DNA of 49,778 nt, taken from NCBI RefSeq assembly GCF_021398735.1, contig NZ_CP090352.1:1-49778 (forward strand), in the 5' to 3' direction. Positions 1 through 6,983 of this stretch are shown here, in pieces. Under the pieces are notes generated by a model that was given only the letters and a program-made list of their open reading frames with translations, had not been told where the DNA came from and made no database searches. Every line of letters begins with the position of its first letter. Within the stretch, counting starts at the first letter, position 1. The DNA is from Methylobacterium oryzae. Lineage in GTDB: Bacteria; Pseudomonadota; Alphaproteobacteria; Rhizobiales; Beijerinckiaceae. The position numbers and the translations under genes are program-made.

Positions 1-325
1 GCGCAAGCTCCGGGGCAGCCAGATCAACAAGCATCCCACGAAGGAGCAGAGCGCTCGGCTCAAGCCCTTGGAGATCGAGCTGCCGGTGTTCTCGGCGACG
101 CAGCTGCAGAACGAGGTCGGGCTGTTCTTCCCCAACACCCCACGCGAGGTGGTGAAGGCCGTGCTGCATTATGCCGGCACGGCCTACCGCCTCGACTGGC
201 CGCCGACCCGCTGGCAGCGGCAGAGCCGGGGCTACGTCCCGGCGCCCTGGACGCTCGGACCGCTCAGGCCCGCCGTCGCTGCGACCGCGCCTCCGGAGCC
301 AGAAACCCGAGCTGCTCGCGGATGA
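1..325 (+). CDS. Type IV coupling protein, C-terminal end (partial)
   Basis: The reading frame is open from base 2 to the stop at 323-325 and has no start inside the window, so this is a 3' fragment of about 107 residues. Its frame continues exactly from the truncated coupling-protein gene at the right end: the last two bases GT plus base 1 (G) give a valine codon, and no stop intervenes. The content (a PVFSATQLQNEV stretch, then a Trp/Arg-rich stretch around DWPPTRW) fits the distal part of a TraD/VirD4-type ATPase, just after the ATPase core. Its last about 60 bases overlap tail to tail with the minus-strand gene ending at 264. That the two ends belong to one gene is inference from frame and content; the fragment alone has no diagnostic motif. 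Confidence 0.7.
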   Translation, partial: RKLRGSQINKHPTKEQSARLKPLEIELPVFSATQLQNEVGLFFPNTPREVVKAVLHYAGTAYRLDWPPTRWQRQSRGYVPAPWTLGPLRPAVAATAPPEPETRAARG

Positions 326-1865
326 CCGCCGCCTTGCGGGCCCAGTCTGCGGCCTCGCAGACCGGGAAGCTCAGGAGTGGGCCGCGGAGCGCCAGGAGCT
401 TAGCGCTCCGCCGCGCCGCCCAGGGCTCGGCCGGATCGGTGCACCACGTGTAGGTAATCTCCAGCAGGTCGCCGTCGGCGCTCATCTCTCCGGCCGCCTC
501 GATCAGGCTCAACCATACGGTCTCCGAGAACTGGCTGAAGAAGAAGCGCTCCTGGATCGGGGTCGGTTCGTCCAGGAGATCGAGCAGCCACTGGGCTCGG
601 TCGTAATCGAGATAGGCGTGGCCGGTGCGCTTGAGCCTGCCGATCCACGCGGCGAGGTCCCGGTCGGGCTCGGGGTCATCCAACGGCAGATCGTGGTCCA
701 GGGTCGAGCCGTGCAGGGCGGCCCCGAGCCACAGTTCCGGGGTGAAGTCGCCGGTGATCTGGTCGCGCGTGACCCAGCCGCCATGCGCCTCGGACAGGCG
801 CTGGGCCAGGGTCTCGGCGGCGCGCTCGTAAAAGACCGGCACCGTGGCGGTTCGGTAGGGTTTGGGGATGACCGGCGCGCCGACCGGCTGCGGGTGGACG
901 GCGAGCTCACGCCTCAGGGCATGGCCCGCCACCGGGCTGGCGCCGCAGGCGCCGGCCTCCCAGGCGGCCTTGCGCAGGGCGATGAGCATCTGGCTGAACC
1001 ACGTCGCCACCAGGCTGGGGCTCACCGGGGGGATTGCCTCTCCGCGTGCGAGGCGCTCGGCGTGATCCCTCGGCCAGTCGCGGCGATGGTCGAACACGAT
1101 GGCCGCGTCCCGGACCTCGCGCGCGATCTGGGCCGCGATCGCCTCGGGCGTCCGGCCGAACAGCGCCCGGCAGGTCTCGACCCGCTGGGCGGCCTCGTAG
1201 GCGCTGCGCGGCGCGACCGTCTCGGCCAGGTGGATGCGCTGCTCGCCGCTCACCCCCATGCAGCCGAGCAGCAGGCCGGCATGTTCGACCAGCGCGATCG
1301 GGATCTGGCGGTCGCCCCGGCGCCCGTTCAGGCTGCCGAGCAGGGCGCCGAGCTGCAGGCCGATCTCGGCCTCGACGATCTCCGCATGATCGGGCGTGGC
1401 CGGCTCGGCGGCAGCCTCCCAGAGGCCGAGATCGGCGCCGGCCACGCGCAGCATCTCCCAAAACACGAACACGCTCAGGTCGAGGGCGTCGCGCTGCTGG
1501 CGGTCGAACAGCACCTGGAACTGGCCGCGGTCGTCGGTCCGGCGCCCTTCGAGGTCGCAGACATGGCCCTGCATGAGGAACAGCCGCTCCATCTCCGGAA
1601 ACAGCGACAGGCGGCGGTAGCGCAGCGTCCGGGGGGAGAGCTCCTGAACGTCGAACCTGCGGCCAGGAAAGCGCATGGCGTACGCGGCCCGGAGCTGGTC
1701 GAGCTGGCCCTCCCCCCAGGCCCGGTCGGCATCGATGTAGATCGAGGCGCCGTAGTCGGGGTTGCTCGGGAACAGCTCGCGGATGCCGTCATCGACGGCC
1801 TCGGCGAGGGGGTCGAACTCGTCCTCGCGCGGGGGGCTGAGATGGGCGAGGTCGGACAGAGGCAT
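264..1865 (-). CDS. Unknown plasmid protein, 533 aa
   Basis: I do not recognise this protein. The open frame extends further upstream, but the extension is low-complexity Arg/Pro/Ser; the ATG at 1863-1865 (MPLSDLAHL) begins sequence with normal protein composition, so I start there (533 residues). It is acidic near the N-terminus, mixed alpha-helical in the middle, Trp/Phe-rich towards the end, and shows no signal peptide or obvious membrane segment. It lies 19 bp downstream of the 165-residue gene at 1885-2382 on the same strand and probably forms an operon with it. Its 3' end overlaps the coupling-protein tail by about 60 bp. Location next to mobilization and maintenance genes suggests a plasmid backbone function, possibly replication or transfer, but nothing in the sequence proves it. 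Confidence 0.7.
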   Translation of the reverse strand: MPLSDLAHLSPPREDEFDPLAEAVDDGIRELFPSNPDYGASIYIDADRAWGEGQLDQLRAAYAMRFPGRRFDVQELSPRTLRYRRLSLFPEMERLFLMQGHVCDLEGRRTDDRGQFQVLFDRQQRDALDLSVFVFWEMLRVAGADLGLWEAAAEPATPDHAEIVEAEIGLQLGALLGSLNGRRGDRQIPIALVEHAGLLLGCMGVSGEQRIHLAETVAPRSAYEAAQRVETCRALFGRTPEAIAAQIAREVRDAAIVFDHRRDWPRDHAERLARGEAIPPVSPSLVATWFSQMLIALRKAAWEAGACGASPVAGHALRRELAVHPQPVGAPVIPKPYRTATVPVFYERAAETLAQRLSEAHGGWVTRDQITGDFTPELWLGAALHGSTLDHDLPLDDPEPDRDLAAWIGRLKRTGHAYLDYDRAQWLLDLLDEPTPIQERFFFSQFSETVWLSLIEAAGEMSADGDLLEITYTWCTDPAEPWAARRSAKLLALRGPLLSFPVCEAADWARKAAVIREQLGFLAPEARSQRRRA

Positions 1866-1884
1866 GATCGGGCTCCGGGGTGGT

Positions 1885-2382
1885 TCAGCGGATCTGGTTG
1901 AGGCGCGCGCGGGCGGCGGCGATCTCGTCGACCGAGACGTCCTTGTCGTCGGCGATCGGGGATTGGCGCAGTGGAGGCGGCGGCGTGGCGACAGATCCGC
2001 CTGCACGCGGAGCGTGGGCGGCTTCCGGGCTGGGGGGGGCCGTTCGCTTGGGGGGTGTGGGCCTGCGCGGCGGTCGTACGCGAAGGCGTTGGCCTGTCGC
2101 CGCCGCCTGAACGGTCGCCGCAGCATCGCCGGGCGGATCCCGGGCGAGGCGGTCCGCGCAGACGCGTAGATGATCGGCGCTGTAGGGCCGTCCGTTCGCG
2201 CGCTGGACGCCGGCACGCAGCAGGATCTGGGCGAGGCTGTGCCAGGTCAGGCCCCGCGCGCGCAGGGCATCGAGGTCGTGCCGGTGTGCCCGCAGGACAC
2301 GCTGGAAAGGGACGCGCTCGCCCCCGAGGCTGAGGGCCCGCGCGACCTCTTCGGCCCAGGCGTATGGGTCGAGATCGCTCAT
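1885..2382 (-). CDS. Small unknown protein with HTH-like N-terminus, 165 aa
   Basis: Chosen start is the ATG at 2380-2382 (MSDLDPYAWAEEV); upstream in-frame codons give a different, unstructured composition. Residues 1 to about 85 look helical, and the segment GLTWHSLAQILLRAGV followed by GRPYSADHLRV resembles the helix-turn-helix pattern at the C-terminus of serine recombinases and some plasmid regulators. The second half is Pro/Arg/Ala-rich and probably disordered. It is the first gene of a likely two-gene unit with the 533-residue protein. A DNA-binding accessory role in replication or mobilization is a guess; no family name is claimed. Confidence 0.65.
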   Translation of the reverse strand: MSDLDPYAWAEEVARALSLGGERVPFQRVLRAHRHDLDALRARGLTWHSLAQILLRAGVQRANGRPYSADHLRVCADRLARDPPGDAAATVQAAATGQRLRVRPPRRPTPPKRTAPPSPEAAHAPRAGGSVATPPPPLRQSPIADDKDVSVDEIAAARARLNQIR

Positions 2383-2899
2383 GATGCGGAGCCTAGCGGT
2401 CCCGGGTTGCCCGGCCGCCAAGCAGAACCGAACAAATGCGAGCACTTCCGAACGGTTCGTAAAGGCTCCTAAAGGCTCGAAAATGTTCTCTGCACACCTG
2501 TGCACCCTGGTGCGAAGGGAGCTCGAGCCTGCGCAGGTCGGCCGAGACATGTGGTGGTCATCGCGGCGCCGAGGAAACGCAGGTGATCGGCCTCCTCTCA
2601 TCCCGCCGACGGCTGGCCTCGATGGGGATCTCTATCCGGATGCCCTGACCGTCTGTGAGGTGCTGGCGCAGCTCGGTCTTCTCCATGGCCAGGGCCAATA
2701 GCGAGGCTGGCAGGCCATCGCCGATCGCGCTGCCTTCGATTCTGGAGCTGCGCATCCGACTGAGCCGCCCATCTGTGGCGACATGGATGGGCTTGCCGGC
2801 AGATTCGCACGGCCATGACAGATCGATCAGCGGGTGCCGGTGAGCCGCCGGTTCGGTGATGGTGAAGGGCCGTTCGTCAGACCGTCCGGGCTCAGACCC
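2383..2899. other. Intergenic, 517 bp, with small repeats near the left end
   Basis: No convincing gene is seen; the short frames here overlap on both strands and have no consistent composition. The left part holds the promoter side of the minus-strand unit at 264-2382. At 2449-2459 there is a palindrome CGAACGGTTCG, followed by two 9-bp direct repeats TAAAGGCTC (2460-2468 and 2470-2478) and a GTGCA-rich patch at about 2493-2512. These could be operator or iteron-like sites. The rest (about 2560-2890) shows nothing I can name. Confidence 0.4.
2449..2478. promoter_or_regulatory. Palindrome plus two 9-bp direct repeats (possible operator/iterons)
   Basis: CGAAC-G-GTTCG at 2449-2459 is an 11-bp palindrome. 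It abuts TAAAGGCTC at 2460-2468, repeated at 2470-2478 with 10-bp spacing. The site lies about 70-95 bp upstream of the minus-strand gene starting at 2382. A role as operator or replication iteron is inferred from repeat geometry and location only. Confidence 0.3.
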
Positions 2900-3715
2900 T
2901 CAGCGCATGGCTCTGGCCTTTCCACCACCCTGTCGGATTCTCGACGGTGCCGCACGATCGAGGTCGCCCGCTGCCCTCCGGCAGCCTTTTGACGGCTGGG
3001 TTATCCTCGAATCTAACGGGTTTAGAACTTGAGTATGCGTGCGCTTTGGGGATTTGCACCCTCCCCCCTCGGCACCAGCTACCTGCTGAGGTAGGTGCGC
3101 GGGATGGGTCTTGCGGGCGAGGCGCAGCCAGGCGGTCCACTCGGGCGCGACGATGCGGACGATGTTGGTGTCGTTGCGAAAGCCGGTGATGCGCCGTTCC
3201 TCGACGGTGACCAGCCCGAGCTTCCCGGCCTCGCGGATGGCGTTGCGCACGGTGGTCTCGGCCACGCCGACGATCGCCGCGAGGTGGCCGACGGCGAGGC
3301 GGCAATCGCCTCGGCGGGTGCTCTCGGCCGCCACCAGCGCCAGCACCGCCTGCTCGGCCAGGGTGAACCGCGCCGCCAAACCCGGCGGCAGCCGCCCGGA
3401 GGCTGCCCAGCGGCGGCGACGCTCCATCGAGGCATCCGTGCGCGGGCGTGAGCCCACAGACCGCCTGGCGCTTCCTGGGAGAACCTGAGGGGTATCGCCA
3501 GCCTCGACCGGCTGCGGCTCTGCCGGGCTCGGCGGCTGCCCGAAACGGGCCGGCTTCCCGGTGAGCGTGCGCGCCTCGATCAGCGCGGACAGGCGTTCGG
3601 CCTCGGCCTCGGTGATGTGTCCGTCCCCGAACGCGCGCCACAGCTGCGCCGTCACCTGAGGCAGTGTGATTCGGCTCGCCGCCTCGATGGCGCGGCGGAT
3701 CTCGTCTGCAAACAT
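2900..3715 (-). CDS. Helix-turn-helix plasmid protein, 271 aa (candidate replication or regulatory protein)
   Basis: Start ATG at 3713-3715 (MFADEIRRAIEAA) is preceded by GAAGGG. Residues 1-50 form an N-terminal helical region that I recognise from unnamed Rhizobiales proteins. Residues about 120-190 contain a winged-helix/HTH segment (AVGHLAAIVGVAETTVRNAI, then a wing-like stretch ending in NDTNIVRIV). The last about 60 residues are basic and low-complexity and may be an extended tail. The protein resembles HTH proteins carried by alphaproteobacterial plasmids and could bind an origin or act as a regulator. Since no classical Rep protein is visible in the window, it is one of the few candidates, but the sequence does not show catalytic or Rep-specific motifs. 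Confidence 0.75.
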   Translation of the reverse strand: MFADEIRRAIEAASRITLPQVTAQLWRAFGDGHITEAEAERLSALIEARTLTGKPARFGQPPSPAEPQPVEAGDTPQVLPGSARRSVGSRPRTDASMERRRRWAASGRLPPGLAARFTLAEQAVLALVAAESTRRGDCRLAVGHLAAIVGVAETTVRNAIREAGKLGLVTVEERRITGFRNDTNIVRIVAPEWTAWLRLARKTHPAHLPQQVAGAEGGGCKSPKRTHTQVLNPLDSRITQPSKGCRRAAGDLDRAAPSRIRQGGGKARAMR

Positions 3716-4201
3716 CCCTTCTCGGCCCTCGTAGGGCCACGACAGGTCGTTCCGGGCCGCCGGTTAGGGCGTCCGGTCCACAGGCAAAGCCTCACCGTCG
3801 CGAAAGTTGGCGCTTTCGCTTGACGCCCGGGGGCATCTCATGGCTTGTGGGGATTGGAAACGGGCCCCACAGGCCATCACAGTTTTGACGGCCCTCCAGT
3901 TTGGCGACTGGGGGGCCGTTGGCTTTTCAGGGGTCGACTTGCGGCGGCGGTGTCTCCTGATGCTTCCGGCGACTCGCGCGAGGCGATGCGTAGCCGGACA
4001 TCGCATGTCGGCTGGCACGCACGGCTAAGTCAACGTTGAGGCCTCGTCCGGATCGCTGAACGTGGTGGGGAGGCCAGAGAGCCAATCGCCGCCGCCACAG
4101 CGCTGAAGGGCGATCTTGGAACCAGCCGCATCGGCCCTGCTGGTTTCGTAGGCCGTTTGAGAGATGCCGGGCCAACGCAGTCCTGCAGCGCTGCCCCTCC
4201 C
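3716..4201. other. Intergenic, 486 bp, upstream of the HTH gene
   Basis: No gene can be supported on either strand. It forms the 5' side of the minus-strand HTH gene and the 3' side of the minus-strand parDE pair. It contains one strong hairpin at 3888-3919 (separate entry). The remaining sequence shows no ordered repeats or tRNA-like fold. It is a plausible place for origin or copy-control elements, without direct proof. Confidence 0.4.
3888..3926 (+). terminator. Strong GC hairpin followed by CTTTTC (terminator or small-RNA end)
   Basis: Stem ACGGCCCTCCAGT (3888-3900), six-base loop, and ACTGGGGGGCCGT (3907-3919) pair at 12 of 13 positions. They are followed on the + strand by TGGCTTTTC, a short U-tract. 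No plus-strand protein gene lies upstream, so it may terminate a small RNA transcribed antisense to the leader of the minus-strand HTH gene. A weak TTGACG hexamer lies about 70 bp upstream on the same strand. Confidence 0.45.
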
Positions 4202-4492
4202 CTACAGCGCGAACCGCCTCACGCTGCGGCCATGGATGATGGCCAGGATCAGGACGCCACCAGTCACCACCTCGTACAGGATGACGTGGGAGGCATGCTC
4301 ATGCCGGTGCACGCCCGGGCGGATCGCGTCGGCCTTGCGGCCCATTCCAGGATTGTCGGCGAGGAGCTGGAATGCCCGCTCCAGACCGGCGGCGTAAGCT
4401 TCGGCTTGGTGGACACCGAACTGCCGGTAGCCGTGAACGGCGATGTCGAACAGGTCCGCCTCGGCTTTCCACGTGAGAGTGTAGTCACTCAT
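4202..4492 (-). CDS. parE: ParE-type toxin (RelE/ParE superfamily), 96 aa
   Basis: Translated from ATG 4490-4492 (MSDYTLTWKAEADL), overlapping the antitoxin gene by 8 bp. Characteristic ParE features are the N-terminal strand followed by a helix with regular Ala/Asp, the AFQLLADNPGMGR motif in the second helix, and the C-terminal strands ending HVILYEV...ILAIIHGR. Length is typical (90-100 residues). ParE toxins poison DNA gyrase and are neutralised by the partner ParD. Context directly downstream of parD on a plasmid supports post-segregational stabilisation. A second, divergent ParDE pair lies at 17281-17819. Confidence 0.92.
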   Translation of the reverse strand: MSDYTLTWKAEADLFDIAVHGYRQFGVHQAEAYAAGLERAFQLLADNPGMGRKADAIRPGVHRHEHASHVILYEVVTGGVLILAIIHGRSVRRFAL

Positions 4493-4754
4493 CCAGCGGC
4501 TGAGCGGCCTGCGCGTGCTTCTTCGCCCGGGCGAGGATCTCGGGGACCTTGCGCCCACTCGGTCCGCTGGCGCGAGCGTCATCCACGATCTGGCGCAGAT
4601 CCTCGAGCGTCAGTTCTGGACGGGCACGCCGCTCCCGATCGCGGCGGACGAGATCGCGGACATAGTCGCTCGTGCTCGCATAATCGCCTTGCTTGATCTG
4701 CGCCTCGATCCACTCCTTCATCGGGTCGGGCAGAGAGATGGTCATGGTCGCCAT
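4485..4754 (-). CDS. parD: ParD-type antitoxin, 89 aa
   Basis: Start ATG 4752-4754 (MATMTISLPDPMKEW). Residues 1-45 are a ribbon-helix-helix DNA-binding domain with the classical LPDPMKEWIEAQ...YASTSDYVRDLVRRD pattern; the remaining about 40 residues form the toxin-binding tail. The longer upstream reading frame is rejected because RHH antitoxins begin at this point. The stop overlaps the parE start (8 bp), so the two are translationally coupled. Autoregulation by ParD at the promoter around 4776-4804 is expected from the family. Confidence 0.92.
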   Translation of the reverse strand: MATMTISLPDPMKEWIEAQIKQGDYASTSDYVRDLVRRDRERRARPELTLEDLRQIVDDARASGPSGRKVPEILARAKKHAQAAQPLDE

Positions 4755-4775
4755 GGGGCCCCCGTCGTCGACCTG

Positions 4776-4804
4776 AGCATACCCAGGATAAGCGTTTTTC
4801 ACAA
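4776..4804 (-). promoter_or_regulatory. Putative sigma70 promoter of parDE
   Basis: On the minus strand TTGTGA (4799-4804) and TATGCT (4776-4781) are separated by 17 bp, 22 bp upstream of the parD ATG. It is a good match in an otherwise GC-rich region and the only such pair before parD. Confidence 0.5.
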
Positions 4805-4898
4805 AAATTCTTATACGACCTAGAGGGTCGGTCGGCCTGATGCTTGACGGGCACTTCCTCAGCCCATCGGAATGGCATCGCGCTGTCGAGCCGACACG

Positions 4899-4943
4899 TT
4901 GACGTGTCAACAACCTGACGTGTCAACAACCTGACGGGTCAAC
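4899..4943. repeat. Three 16-bp direct repeats upstream of parA (partition-site-like)
   Basis: TTGACGTGTCAACAAC (4899-4914), CTGACGTGTCAACAAC (4915-4930) and CTGACGGGTCAAC (4931-4943) follow each other with 16-bp period; the first core TTGACGTGTCAA is a perfect palindrome. The GTCA half-sites recur in the next cluster (5009-5048) and behind the RHH gene (6070-6106). Location immediately before parA suggests a centromere/operator bound by the RHH partner. Confidence 0.65.
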
Positions 4944-5008
4944 GACAAAACGGGTTGCGCCGACACCGCGTTTTGGTGATGTCCTGTTAACAAGCTGTCG
5001 CGATGCTA

Positions 5009-5048
5009 CGTCAGCCCGTCAGCCCGTCACACTGTCAGAAGGTCAACG
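5009..5048. repeat. Five 8-bp-spaced GTCA elements in the parA leader (operator/centromere-like)
   Basis: CGTCAGCC (5009-5016), CGTCAGCC (5017-5024), CGTCACAC (5025-5032), TGTCAGAA (5033-5040) and GGTCAACG (5041-5048) form a strict 8-bp register with an invariant GTCA. The last unit ends two bases before the parA ATG and the array contains its Shine-Dalgarno AGAAGG. Known RHH partition regulators bind short tandem elements of this kind, so autorepression plus centromere function is plausible. Confidence 0.6.
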
Positions 5049-5050
5049 CG

Positions 5051-5701
5051 ATGCGTACGCTCGCCCTGGTTTCACAAAAAGGAGGGGCCGGGAAAACGAC
5101 ACTTGCCCTACACCTTGCGGTAGCGGCACACCGTGCTGGGCTTCAGGTTGCCATTGCGGACCTCGATCCCCAGTCATCGGCTTGGAAGTGGTCCGAGCGG
5201 CGGAAAGATCACCCCGAAGCGGTGGTCACGTCGGCCGAGCAGCTCGATCACGTAAAGGCTCAGGCTGCCGGCGGCGGCTTAGATTTGCTGCTCATCGACT
5301 CCGCGCCGCATGCGGACCGGCCGGCTCTCGTGGCGTGTAAGGCCGCCGATTTGATCCTTATACCGTGTCGCGCTTCGATCCTCGACATCGATGCGATCGG
5401 ACAGACACACGACCTCACAACCATCGCGCGCAAGCCATCTTGGGTGGTCTTCAACGCGTGCAATACGTCAACCGAATTCGACTTGGAGGAAGCGCGTGCC
5501 GGTCTGCGCGAGCGCGACATCCCAGTTTATTCCGGTGCGATCTATCAGCGCGTCTCATACTCGCGCGGCTTCATCCCTGGCAGGACGGCCCAGGAGATCG
5601 AACCAGCGGGCAGGGCAGCCTCTGAAATTGATGAGCTGTTCCGATGGACGGCCAATCTGATGGGGCTGCCTCTTCCGCAGACCGGCGTTGAGGCTGCCTG
5701 A
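5051..5701 (+). CDS. parA: ParA family partition ATPase, 216 aa
   Basis: The protein starts directly with the ATPase core (MRTLALVSQKGGAGKTT), a deviant Walker A motif at residues 9-17. Downstream are the DLDPQSSAWKW switch (about residues 37-47) and Walker B LLIDSAPH (about residues 80-87). There is no N-terminal HTH, so it is a small type Ib ParA/MinD-like protein. An upstream in-frame ATG at 5003 exists, but AGAAGG lies 8 bp before 5051 and family members start here. It overlaps the next gene by one base (TGATG). Together with the RHH protein and the GTCA repeats it forms a complete segregation cassette that moves plasmid copies apart over the nucleoid. Confidence 0.93.
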   Translation: MRTLALVSQKGGAGKTTLALHLAVAAHRAGLQVAIADLDPQSSAWKWSERRKDHPEAVVTSAEQLDHVKAQAAGGGLDLLLIDSAPHADRPALVACKAADLILIPCRASILDIDAIGQTHDLTTIARKPSWVVFNACNTSTEFDLEEARAGLRERDIPVYSGAIYQRVSYSRGFIPGRTAQEIEPAGRAASEIDELFRWTANLMGLPLPQTGVEAA

Positions 5702-6048
5702 TGAACGCTGCGCCCCGTTTCAGCCTCCGAGCAGCCGTTACCGACAGTGTCTCTACTGGACGCCGTGATGAGCCGCCAGCAGCCATAGAACCAGAGCCCG
5801 CCGCTGAGCCTGTGCAGACCGAGGTTTCGCCTCGGCGCGCCACCAAAAATACCAAGGACACGAAGACCCCTCGCCCGGCCACGCGGCAAGGTGCGCGTGG
5901 GATCACCGTCTGGGTCGAGCCCGAAATCTATCGCATGATCAAACTCGTGGGTCTCGACGCCGACATGACGACCCAAGACGTGATGATGGAAGCGATCAAC
6001 GATCTCCTGGTGAAGAAGGGCAAAGGACGCATCGTGAAAACGCGCTGA
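5701..6048 (+). CDS. Ribbon-helix-helix partition protein (ParB/ParG-like role), 115 aa
   Basis: Residues 1-65 are Pro/Ala/Thr-rich and likely flexible. Residues about 67-110 carry a ribbon-helix-helix fold: a strand GITVWVEPEIYRMIKL followed by helices with TTQDVMMEAINDLLV. A mobile N-terminus plus C-terminal RHH is the architecture of ParG-type centromere-binding proteins that stimulate ParA. The one-base overlap with parA and the ordered GTCA repeats before and after the locus support this. It is not a classical ParB (no HTH/CTPase domain). Confidence 0.82.
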   Translation: MNAAPRFSLRAAVTDSVSTGRRDEPPAAIEPEPAAEPVQTEVSPRRATKNTKDTKTPRPATRQGARGITVWVEPEIYRMIKLVGLDADMTTQDVMMEAINDLLVKKGKGRIVKTR

Positions 6049-6069
6049 CACCACAACGAGTTGTCCTGA

Positions 6070-6106
6070 TGACGCGTCAGCGCGCTGAATTGTTGACACG
6101 CTGACA
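6070..6106. repeat. GTCA-type sites downstream of the partition genes
   Basis: A palindrome TGACGCGTCA (6070-6079) and TTGACACGCTGACA (6093-6106) repeat the motif found upstream of parA. They flank the other side of the operon, 20-60 bp after the RHH stop, so the cassette is bracketed by candidate binding sites. The remainder of the 6049-6364 gap shows no gene. Confidence 0.45.
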
Positions 6107-6364
6107 TCTCGCCTGTGATGGGCTTGCCACAAACTGGGCTGCGGCTGGCAGAAGCGCGTTTGCCGCCCCACGTTGGCCGCCTAGCTTCCGATACCGTCTG
6201 CTTACCGGAAGCCAGGAAGAGGCCCTTATTGAGGGCCGAAAAATCATCCGCGGGGGAGAGGACGGCGCAGGCCGCGGAGGCGCTCCATAATCTTCGACGT
6301 GCCAGGCAGCGCGCCCCATCGATACCCAGTCGGCATCACCGTGAGGCGGGTCCGCGAGCAAAGC

Positions 6365-6877
6365 TTAGGGGCCGACCGGCCACACCTGCGTGCCGAACAG
6401 CGGGGCCGGGTACAGTCCGATTACGGGGCGTTGGGCGAGATGCCAGGCCGTTCGCGTTCGGGCACTGGCAAGGTAGCGCCGGACATCTCCTGCACCACTC
6501 TCGCCGGCTTCTGCCTCAATGGAGCGGCCGAGAACGTCGATCCGGCGCCCGGCGTAGCCCGCATCGTCGGGGTGGTTGCCGAGCGCCGAGGGGCCGAAGT
6601 CGCACGTCTTCCGCCAGCGGACAGGGAAGCGGCCGCCCGGATGCGGCCGGAAGAAACCCCACACGTCGAGATCTTTCACCCCGTGTCGGCCGTCCACCCG
6701 GTGCTGCGCCGCGCCTTGACAGAGGGCGAGCATCAGGAGCCGGCCCCGGTAGCGGCCGGATGTGTCCGGGCGGCGGTCAAACAGCCCTTCGAACACGAGA
6801 AGCACGAGCTGAGCGAGGCGTTGCAGGTGCTCATCGGTGATGGGCTCATAACAGCGCGAGGCACCGTCACACGGCAT
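6365..6877 (-). CDS. Conserved hypothetical protein, 170 aa
   Basis: ATG at 6875-6877. The pattern LMLALCQGAAQHRVDGRHGVKDLDVWGFF, followed by CDFGPSALG and GRRIDVLGRS, matches an unnamed bacterial family I have seen as hypothetical proteins of 160-180 residues. The GVKDLDVW segment, with paired acidic residues after a Gly, is reminiscent of a minimal nucleotidyltransferase (the catalytic DxD), but this is only a resemblance. It stands alone between the partition operon and a divergent restriction-type gene. No signal peptide is seen. If nucleotidyltransferase-like it could modify a small molecule or a toxin target; no function is claimed. Confidence 0.7.
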   Translation of the reverse strand: MPCDGASRCYEPITDEHLQRLAQLVLLVFEGLFDRRPDTSGRYRGRLLMLALCQGAAQHRVDGRHGVKDLDVWGFFRPHPGGRFPVRWRKTCDFGPSALGNHPDDAGYAGRRIDVLGRSIEAEAGESGAGDVRRYLASARTRTAWHLAQRPVIGLYPAPLFGTQVWPVGP

Positions 6878-6983
6878 CGCATTGTTCCAGCGTTACATCC
6901 GGACTCAGGAGATAGAATTGGCCTCCCCCTCGACAACCCTAGCTTAAGCGTCGCATCCTCCGACCAACAATCGGAGGATCGCA

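Noticed and set aside
171..1901. 576-residue plus-strand open frame
   Set aside because: Antisense shadow of the 533-residue minus-strand gene in GC-rich DNA; Arg/Gly/Ala-heavy composition and no family features.
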